From assembly GCF_018143015.1 (NCBI RefSeq), contig NC_054750.1, forward strand, positions 1,965,501 through 2,029,500: a stretch of 64,000 bases of DNA, written 5' to 3'. The position numbers and the translations under genes are program-made. The DNA is from Lytechinus variegatus. Its lineage: Eukaryota > Echinodermata > Echinoidea > Temnopleuroida > Toxopneustidae. Shown here in pieces: positions 55,752 through 64,000 of this stretch. The notes beneath the pieces are model-generated. The model had not been told where the DNA came from and did not search any database. It saw only the letters and a list, made by a program, of their open reading frames with translations. Positions within the stretch are counted from its first letter, which is position 1; each line of letters begins with the position of its first letter.

Positions 55752-58378
55752 TATGGTGGCCCTGAAGGGACATCGCATATAGACCAAATCGCGAATATTC
55801 ACGACGAAATTGGCGACGAAATTCACGACATCGTGAATTTCGTCGCCAATTTCGTCGCGAATTTCGTCGTGAATTTGAAATTCACGACAAAATTGGCGAC
55901 GAAATTCGCGACATCGTGAATTTCGTCGCCAATTTCGTCGCGAATTATTCACGACGAAATTCACGACGTCGTGAATTTCGTCGCCAATTTCGTCGTGAAT
56001 TTGTTTTGCTTGCCTGGGCGGTATGCGGCCGGGTTGAAACCAACTCGCCTGCTGCTAATTCGTCCACTCACAACAGGGTCTACATTCATTTAGTATAATG
56101 TCTGTCACTTTTCGCTATTAAGTATATATCGATCTCTATGCTTTTCGCCTAACAACCATGGTGCAATAAACATATGGTCCAGTCATCACTTCGTCTCATC
56201 ACCAGTTCGTCTTTGACCATTTCGTCTCATAACTAGTTGGTCTAATATAGTTTTATTTTCCTTAATTTCGCCCAATTATCACTTGGCATATTACTAACCT
56301 TGGCATTAGACCACTTGAAAATAAACCATTTAAAAGACAGAACGATGTCCACTGCTATCCATATGCATAGGCAGATCCAGGGGGGACGAGGCCCCCCCCC
56401 CCATTGGCGGAGCAAAAAAGGAAAAAAACGAAAAAAAGAGGGAATAGAGAAAAGGGAAAGATAGAGACGAGTGAATAAAATAAGATGAGGGAAGACATGG
56501 AAATAAAAAGAATCTTTCATGTCACTATATGATTGTTTAGTTATATAGCTATCCTGTTTACGATTACAAAAATTGATTAAAAATTTCCATTCTTTATGTA
56601 GAAATGTCAAAAGTTTTTAGCTCGCCCTTCGCGCTCACATCAATTGTTTATTATATACCTATTCTGTATAAGTTAAAGTCCTTAGAATTCTAATTTTTTA
56701 GGTAAAAATGTAAAAAAAATCCAGCTCGCGCATCGCGCTCACATTATTTGATTTTTAAAATATATAACGTCTTCGTGACTAACTGCATGCAGGTACCTTC
56801 AATTTCCACCAGTTCATTTCTGCTAGCGCTTCGCGTTCGTAATAATTAATTATTTGCATGCACATCTTTTTTAGGAAAACAAACATTGCAAAGAATGTTA
56901 AAATTTTAGGAAAATATACATAAGATTTCAAACGCGTATCGCGCTCACATTATATAAATAAGGATTATGATATTATATTTTTATGTTGATTTGTAAGAAT
57001 AAAGCTAAGAAGACTCCCTCTTCACAGAAACCAAAAATCATCTTCGAGCGGCCGATCGGGGAAAATATGACTGAAAAATGATACCGCCCCCCCCCCCCCT
57101 ATATGGTGGCTGTTTTGCATTCATTACTATACTATAACCATAGAGCTATTAACAGAATAGCTCCATGCTATAACACTGTAGCACACTATTCACACGTACA
57201 TGACTGCTCTCGCTGCTGGTCAAGGAACATATGAAACATGTGGTACCATGCAGGGTCCAGGGTATTATATAACTCTCTACACGGTGGTGAGGGGTAACCA
57301 TGGGAACAGATTATAGGGATTAGGAACAGATTATAGGGTAGGGGATGGAATGTGCTAACCCAGGGAAAAGTCTGCTACTGGGAAATTGCATGGAGGCCTA
57401 TATACAAACACAATAGGCTGGATCCGCCCCTGGAACACCTATAGGCAATGCGAGCGCGAGCGAAAATTTGATAGTGACATGAAAGATTCTTTTTATTTCC
57501 ATGTCTTTCCCTCATCTTATTTTTTTCACTCGTCTTCCTCTTCTAGCTTTTTTCTCCTCTCTTTTAATTCCCTCTTTTTTTCTTTATTTCTTAATTCCTT
57601 CCCTTTTTCATGTTTTATTGCTCCGCCAATATAGGGGTCGGGGGGGGGGGGAGGTGGGCCCCTCGGCCCACCAGGATCCGCCTATGCATATGGATAGCAG
57701 TGGACATCGTTCTGTCGTTTCAATCTTTCAATTGGTCTAATGCCAACTCGTATCATTTGGTCTACCATCAGTTCGTCCACGTCCACATGGTCTAACTGCC
57801 ATTTCGTCTAATAACCAAGTATGTCCAATTGCCATTATATTCCACGTGCCATTTGGTCTAATTGAAGTAAGTGTTAATTGGGCGAAATTAAGGAAAATAA
57901 AATTGATATTAGACCAACTAGTTATGAGACGAAATGGTCAAAGACGAACTGGTGATAAGACGAAGTGATGACTGGACCAAATGGTTATTGGACCATGGTT
58001 GTTAGGCGAAAAGTTAATGGACAGACTTGCATTATACTAAATGAATGTAGACCCTGTTGTGAGTGGACGAATTAGCAGCAGGCGAGTTGGTTTCAACCCG
58101 GCCGCATACCGCCCAGGCAAGCAAAACAAATTCACGACGAAATTGGCGACGAAATTCACGACGTCGTGAATTTCGTCGTGAATAATTCGCGACGAAATTG
58201 GCGACGAAATTCACGATGTCGCGAATTTCGTCGCCAATTTCGTCGTGAATTTCAAATTCACGACGAAATTCGCGACGAAATTGGCGACGAAATTCACGAT
58301 GTCGTGAATTTCGTCGCCAATTTCGTCGTGAATATTCACGATTTGGTCTATATGCGATGTCCCTTCAGGGCCACCATA
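55752..58378. mobile_element. 2.6-kb foldback element with satellite-like arms
   Basis: Both ends read TATGGTGGCCCTGAAGGGAC when viewed inward, with a perfect 6-bp target duplication GAATCG (55746-55751 and 58379-58384). The arms, about 800-900 bp each (to about 56560 and from about 57470), are reverse complements. The outer 250 bp of each arm is a dense array of ATTCACGACGAAATT / GGCGACGAAATT words that are themselves palindromic. Inner arms carry TTCGTCT(C/T)AT and TTGGTCTAA words. The loop has TCGCGCTCACATT-type words. No transposase is seen; open frames over the arms are repeat artefacts. The superfamily is unassigned. Confidence 0.9.
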
Positions 58379-58489
58379 GAATCGTGCTTATCGTGTAACT
58401 CGCCGGGTAAGTTCGCGTAAAAAGTGTTCTATTGCGAATGTAATGTACGCGCGCACACTGAATGGGGAGTTTATGCGAGAAAATCACTT

Positions 58490-59850
58490 CTCTTCTCATT
58501 GGACAAGTATCGCATTTTTAAAATCATTGCGGTTTTATACAGGGGTATACGAAGTCCTGCGAGGATCAATGTGTCCACTGCTGTTTACGATTTCCTAAAA
58601 GTCAGTAGACATTACTATACATGTATAGATTATCATGTTTATGCAGATGACATCTGTTTTTTGCAGAGATTTGTTTCATCTTTGCCGGATTCTACTTAGT
58701 GTGAAAAGCCCTGTTTAGTGGACGCCAAACAAGACGTCCATTAATGAATGACATCGAATAAACTAAAATTAAACCAAGATAAAAAGGCGCTCGTTGTATT
58801 GCTTTAATAGTCAAGTGTCCTCTGTTAAATGACTTACACTTACCTCAGTCTCCTTAGCAGGGGCCGCGGAACCGGGGGAGGGGCTGGGGGCTTCAGGCCC
58901 CCCCCCCCAGTTTTTTTTCCCCAAAACCGTGTACAGAAACGTAAAAATGACCATAGGATTGTGATTTTTGGCATGGTTAGCCCCCCCCCCTTAAAAACCG
59001 TTCCGCGGCCCCTGTGCTGAATGACTTTACATAAATTACACTAACCTTAGATGATACTACAGAGCTGAAGCCGTTACCAGATGTTGGAACCCTAGGTACT
59101 CCTAAAAATTTCATGCTTCTGAATTTCCATGTTCCAAATGTCAGGAATTATTCTCAAATACGTAATCTATGCCAAATTGAGAAATATCTTGATGAGAGAG
59201 CTGCTAAGTTTGCTGTTCGTCTCTAGCTCTGTCACACGTGTGATTATTGTTGCAATCTTCTTTATAAAACTACAGCTGTTAAAGAACATCCATTGTCATC
59301 TATGCTCCAGCATCATCCTGTGTGTATTATTGTGTCTTGTCAGTTTCAGAACACACCTTACTTGACGCTCGTCAAGGCTCCCTGTACAACATAGACAATA
59401 ATTTAAGACTGCTTCAATTGTTCCAAATATACTCGATGATTTATCCCCTTCATACAATTCCGACCTCATTCACGTAAAAACAGTCCGTTTGTAATCTAAG
59501 ATCAAATGCCAATACCAGCACAATAATCCATATCCCAACACGTCGAACCAACATTGGCAATCAAGCGTTTTTTAATGGCTATTGATTAAAACCGGAACAA
59601 TTGGCGCAATATAAATGCTGTGGATCATCATCATCAACAATCTACCCAATCATACAATTGTTGAATTAATTCAAAGTATGATTTAAGAACGCAGCTTTTC
59701 TGTTTACTGCTTTTTATCGGTGGCCCATTGTTTGTCTTTAATAAGTTTAATTTACTGCGTTTTAATTACTTTCTTTTTATTTCTTTGTATTGCGTTTTTG
59801 GATCTTTTTAGGGGCGCTTAAGAAATGTTACAATCATTATTATATCTGTT
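58490..59850 (+). mobile_element. LINE relic (CR1/L2-like), 5'-truncated
   Basis: VLRGSMCPLLFTIS (about 58550-58590) matches the GVPQGSVLGPLLF motif, YHVYADDICFLQ at 58637-58670 the catalytic YADD block. QIRNLCQIEKYLDERAAKFAVR (about 59155-59225) and YCCNLLYK match later thumb motifs. Frames are scattered, so it is inactive. The end near 59808-59840 (GGGGCGCTTAAGAAATGTTA) resembles LINE tails. A 157-bp hairpin element is nested at 58858. Confidence 0.7.
58858..59014. mobile_element. 157-bp hairpin MITE with CAGGGGCCGCGG ends
   Basis: CAGGGGCCGCGGAACCGG at the left and, in reverse complement, CAGGGGCCGCGGAACGG at the right, with G and C runs inside. CAGGGG ends are common in hAT elements. The 8-bp flanks do not match clearly, so the class is tentative. 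It is nested in the LINE relic. Confidence 0.75.
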
Positions 59851-60128
59851 GTTTTTAGTCCCTTCTTATCTGATCCTCAAATGTTTTATGGGGTTGTGAT
59901 TTTTATTAGCGTGAAAAAAAAATTCAAAAAGGCTTTGTCATTCTCCCCCTTAGATTTGGTGAGAAATTTCTTTTTTTTTAAATCATGCAGATACACGTCT
60001 ATAATATCATTTTCTCGATTATTGATCACTCTGATCTTCCCAATCTAGAAATCCAAAGTTTGAACAGGGAGTTGGTTTGAAATTCAAATAAGGTATGGGA
60101 TTTTTTTAGATGAAGCAGTAATTTTTTC

Positions 60129-60390
60129 GGGGGCTTCGTGGTCTAGTGCTTAAGAATCTTCTTTCGATCTGAGGGGCTTGAGTTCGATTCGCAGCCATGA
60201 CGTGTTTTCCTTCAGCAAGAAATTTACCCTCATTGTGTTACAGTCGACCCAGGTGAGGTAAATGGGTAACGGCAGGAAGTAAGTCCTCAAATAGCGGTGC
60301 GTACCGGAATCGGTAGACTAGCTTAGCCGGGATAATATAGGAGCGCCTTGAGCACCAGGCTGAAAATATTTGCATCTCAATAAATAGAGT
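60129..60390 (+). mobile_element. tRNA-derived SINE, family copy 3
   Basis: GGGGGCTTCGTGGTCTAGTG and GAGTTCGATTCGCAGCC are the A and B boxes. The body has TTCCTTCAGCAAGAAATTTA, GTGTTACAGTCGACCCAGG and GGTAAATGGGTAACGG. It is diverged from the copies at 45109 and 51690 and has lost the ATT tail. Confidence 0.8.
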
Positions 60391-61689
60391 ATAATTCACA
60401 GCGCAAAATGCTGAAAATTTTATCAAATTCGGATAACATATAATAAAGACAATTAAATTTCATAGAAAAAGTTATTGGCATGTCTTCATCATTAGGTTGG
60501 CTGATGATGTCATATTATACCCCCAATTTTTTTTGGCATTTTATTACATGATGTTAGGTGTTTTCAAAGCAAATGGATCGACAACTGATCAAATGCATTG
60601 TTTATTGCTGAATTTCATCATAATAGAGACACATCATTGACACATTTATGAAAAAACGAAACAATTATGATTTCATGTAATAAAATAATAAGGAATCTTC
60701 AAATAACATCAATCATCTTGTTAAGGACGTGATTGACAAACTTAATAACTCAGGAGGGCTTTTAAATCGACGTGATTTGTTTCATATATGTTCTGCAGTT
60801 TTGATTACTGTTAAATATCACCATTAAGGGTTCTTATTTCCTCAAGCCATTGCCCGCGAGAGTTTAATAATTTTACAATTAAAAAGAATAATTAGATGCA
60901 TTGTCCTTGGGCAAGGCAGATTTGGAGCAAAAGAATACACCTTATCAGCCAAAAAACATGGGCTCAATCACACAGTGCTCTGCGTCCACCGTTGTGTCCA
61001 AAAACGTCAATTTCATGAGGATCCCTTCCCATCACAAGTTTGTATCATTTATCTACGGACGGAAAGAAAATGCGGACGATACGTATAGATACGTCTAGAT
61101 GCAGATTCTTGCGTCCACTTGTAGATTACGAATCGACACGTTATTATTCTTTCGATTTTCGTAATATTCAAAATACTTTTGAGCACTTGCGGAGAGTTGC
61201 GGATATTTACGGACATTTTTGGAAGGTTGCAGATAGCAACGGGTTGTTGTGAATAATTATGAACATGGTACAAACGGCATATCCCCTGCCCAAACAGTGC
61301 ATATGACAGAATAACTTTATACCTCTAAAGTAATGACGTTTCAAACGTAAGATTTTAATAACATTCTGAACTAAAAACAAGGTAGACATTTCCAATTCAA
61401 ATTTAAAAGATGCCTAACATTCAATCCCATACCGATAGATATTTAAATTAACGTTGAGGAGAAAGAAACTAAAATATGCATTCAAAATATACGCAGATTG
61501 TTGGATTGGAAAATAATGTATAGACAAGCCAATATATGATTCGCCAAACAGGTTTTAACACCAAAACTTTCATAAGAATATTCGCTAAAAGTACATTTCT
61601 TATTTCTTGTCAATAAATAATTGATATATCTTGAACATAAAAACTAATTATATCATTCAAGAAAACAATAATAACAAAAAATATTGGTT
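60391..61689. other. intergenic DNA with small repeat fragments
   Basis: About 60395-60520 resembles the 21163 MITE family (GCTGAAAATTTTATCAAATT, CATAATAAAGACA). About 60870-60925 reads ILQLKRIIRCIVLG, like the QKRIIR motif of LINE reverse transcriptases. No host gene is seen. Confidence 0.45.
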
Positions 61690-61910
61690 TCCTATCAATA
61701 AAAAAGCAATAAACAAGGAAACTTCTTTGAAACTCCTTGGAGATAAGATTCACAATAAACTTACTTGGAAAGAATATAAATGACATATATGAAATATTAT
61801 ATACTGTTGGTTTTATGAGTATGAGTGGACTTGAAATTCATCTCGTCGCCATATATTCGCACTAATCTATGAAAGACAATGATCTTGTCTTATCTAACAT
61901 ATTGTATATA
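61690..61910 (+). mobile_element. LINE relic, cut by a Tc1/mariner-like element
   Basis: LLGDKIHNKLTWKE at about 61733-61775 and IFALIYE...LILHIVY near 61852-61905 match the post-YADD region (FLGVxID..LTW ... LYxSLIxPYLxYC). It ends exactly at the TA target of the next element. Inactive. Confidence 0.55.
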
Positions 61911-62728
61911 CAGTGCGTCCCAGAAAAACGAAACCGAGATTTAGCGATCATTTATCATAACTTAATCATAAATAAAATAGACAAATGACCTACCAATCTA
62001 AAGCTTAGAATCCCCTCTTTCATCTGATATTACTTAGATTATTTCTTATTCACGCATGAGTGAGCAAAAACAATTTGAAGAAAGGATACCAAAAACTCAT
62101 TTGGCGGGGGTATCTGGGTTTCAAAAAGAAAACCACATTTTTGAAAATTTCAATATCTGCTCTTTAATTTGGTACCTAAATTACAGAAAATGGTCAAGAA
62201 ATAACAAAGTTCTGGTCATTTGAAATAAGGCTTTAATTTCAATAATTTCATAAAATGAAGAGGTTCTCCAGGCTGGCTTTCTAACTCACTCGACACTCCG
62301 TTTTGTTGACGATCAGCCATGCATTAACTCTTTTGTTCACCATGCGAAAGCTTATGTGGGAAACCGGTGAAAACACGTTTATCTCATGAAATTATGGAAA
62401 TACAAGCCTTATTTCAAATGACCAGAACTTTTTTATTTCTTGACCAAATTCAGTAATTGAGGTACCAAATTAAAGAGCAGATATTGAACTTTTGAGAAAT
62501 GAGGTTTTCCTTTTGAAACCCAGATACCCCCCGCAAAATGAGTTTTTGGTATCCTTTCTTCAAATTGTTTTTGCTCACTCATGCGTGAATAAGAAATAAC
62601 CTAAGTAATATTAGATGAAAGAGGAGATTCTAAGCTTTAAATTGGTAGGTCATTTGTATATTCTATTTATGATTAAGTTATGATAAATGATCGCTAAATC
62701 TCGGTTTCGTTTATTCTGGGACGCACTG
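61911..62728. mobile_element. Tc1/mariner-like MITE, 818 bp, 345-bp arms
   Basis: CAGTGCGTCCCAGAAAAACG at the left and, in reverse complement, CAGTGCGTCCCAGAATAAAC at the right, with TA at 61909-61910 and 62729-62730. The arms pair over about 345 bp, leaving a loop of about 130 bp without coding. CAGTG ends with a TA duplication are typical of Tc1/mariner. Confidence 0.9.
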
Positions 62729-62744
62729 TACATATAACGCATAT

Positions 62745-64000
62745 ATGAAGGACATCAAGGTCTGGTCTGCGAAGAACAGACTCCATCTCAACGAAGCCAA
62801 CTGGTACATCTTTCTTCGCAATTTAGAGCTACGGAGCCTCTGCCAGACTTCAATATGGAAGAGGGCATACTTAAGCTGTCTGACTTTGTCAAAGACCTTG
62901 GTGTCACTTTAGACAAGCACCTTACCCTCCAGCCACATATCAGGAACATCTGCAAATCAGCATCATGGGGTTTATTTAGGATTGGTAAGGTCAGGCGACT
63001 ACTCGACCAAGCCTCTACTGAAAAACCCATTCATGCCTTCGTTTCATCCCATCTAGACTACTGCAATTCCCTCTTTGCCGGCCTCCGAATTTCTTTCATC
63101 TCTCTCCTCCAGCGAATCCTCAACACTGCAGCGAGAATGGTAACCTTGAGCAAGAAACACGAACACATCACCCCTATTCTCCGATCACTTCATTGGCTTC
63201 CAGGGAGGGGCCACTTCCATTGACGAGTGGATACCATGCGTGACCACGGGATCTTGAAAATCACCCTAAACACGTATTTTCCATGTTTTCCATGTTCTGA
63301 AAATGCACCCCTTGGCGTGTGAAACCCTACCCTTAACAAGTATTGGAAACAAATGCTATTGGCAAGTATTCCCAGAATTGAGCCCCTAAACAAGTACAGC
63401 GATGTATTTTCCATATTCTGAAAATGCACCCCTTAACAAGTATTGGAAACAAAACTATACTCTTGGCAAGTATTTCCTGAAATGAACCCCTAAACAAGTA
63501 AAGCGATATTTTATTGTTATGTCACGGGTCCGTCGGTCATCGGTTTTAACTTTACACACCATTATTTTTGGGGCGAATAGGACATCCTTTATAAAACATT
63601 TTGATTTTGTTTTATCATCCCTGCATATTTGACCCTAAACACGAATATTTTTCCGAGCGAAATAGATACCCTTTTTTCAATATTTTTGTGTTTTTGACAC
63701 CCTTTTCACGTTACGTACGTAACGTGCCCTATCATGAAAAAGACATCCTTTTTACGTGTTTTTTGGGTCGCGCATGGTATCCACTCGTCAATGTAAGTGG
63801 CCCCCGGATTGGCTTCCGGTTCAGTCTCGCATAACGTTCAAAATTCTACTCATTGTATACAAAATTACCCATAATATGTCACCCAAATATCTCCAAGACC
63901 TTATTTCCCTTCGTTCTTCCTCTTCTGTCAGATCCTTACGTTCATCATCTTCCAATAATTTAATTCATGGCCCTCGCACTAAGACCCGATATGGTGATCG
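62745..64000 (+). mobile_element. CR1/L2-like LINE 3' part, continuing past the window
   Basis: WSAKNRLHLNEAN, DFVKDLGVTLDKHLTLQPHI, AFVSSHLDYCNSLFAGL, LQRILNTAARMVTL and HITPILRSLHWLP form the C-terminal region of a non-LTR reverse transcriptase. After a MITE (63202-63807) it resumes PVQSRITFKILLIVYK and on to the window end. Most of the post-YADD coding region is open from 62855, so it is fairly young. The catalytic core is absent. Confidence 0.85.
63202..63807. mobile_element. MITE with 10-bp target duplication, Mutator-like
   Basis: The ends GGGGCCACTTCCATTGACGA and, in reverse complement, GGGGCCACTTACATTGACGA continue as GTGGATACCATG. It is flanked by a perfect 10-bp duplication ATTGGCTTCC (63192-63201 and 63808-63817); one copy of it restores the HWLPVQS reading of the host LINE. 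TSDs of 9-11 bp point to the Mutator superfamily. The interior has tandem ACAAGTATTGG and CACCCCTTAACAAG words. It is related to 25265-25557. Confidence 0.88.

Noticed and set aside
55752-58378. CRISPR-like array or coding in the GACGAAATT repeats
   Set aside because: No constant repeat with unique spacers; palindromic satellite within transposon arms. The open frames are repeat translations, nearly identical on both arms.

Overview
This is animal genomic DNA: AT-rich, split genes with GT-AG introns, many nested transposons and microsatellites. Tandem multi-domain SRCR receptor genes, together with marine-invertebrate repeat families, point to an echinoderm, most likely a sea urchin. That assignment is inference; no species marker is visible.

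The host content is a tandem array of at least three + strand type I receptor genes. Each has SRCR (scavenger receptor cysteine-rich) ectodomains, one domain per symmetric phase 1-1 exon, and a single last exon coding for the transmembrane segment and a cytoplasmic tail of about 250 residues. Gene A: SRCR exons at 4025, 5577, 6154, 6815 and 18966, tail exon 19478-20370. Gene B: SRCR exons at 30098 and 31183, tail exon 32080-32966, preceded by two decayed SRCR exons at 27964 and 29048. Gene C: SRCR exons at 41489, 42607, 43118, 44097 and 44694, tail exon 46089-46972. A fourth tail exon near 53280-55110 is dead and split by a hAT-like element with an 8-bp target duplication. No first (signal peptide) exon could be identified with confidence.

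The three tails are diverged but keep the same tyrosine motifs in the same order: a membrane-proximal STYQD(L/I) followed by PPxLP, then (D/E)YT(D/E)(M/L), then a compact YxxM-x2-VY ... GYLL module. This suggests that the loci vary their ectodomains (domain number, decay, divergence) while feeding one SH2-dependent signalling output. I consider it the most interesting system in the window.

The rest is mobile DNA. It includes a long CR1-like LINE (about 8880-14838; PHD, coiled-coil and SGNH-esterase ORF1, endonuclease-RT ORF2) inside an 11.5-kb region bounded by inverted repeats in the largest intron of gene A. There are two Tc1/mariner-like inverted-repeat elements (51-1627, 61911-62728), a 2.6-kb foldback element with 6-bp target duplications (55752-58378), three small hAT-like or similar hairpin elements, a Mutator-like MITE with a 10-bp target duplication inside a LINE, tRNA-derived SINEs, several truncated LINEs and tandem satellites. 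The 47-64 kb part holds no host gene that I can recognise apart from the dead fourth tail exon.
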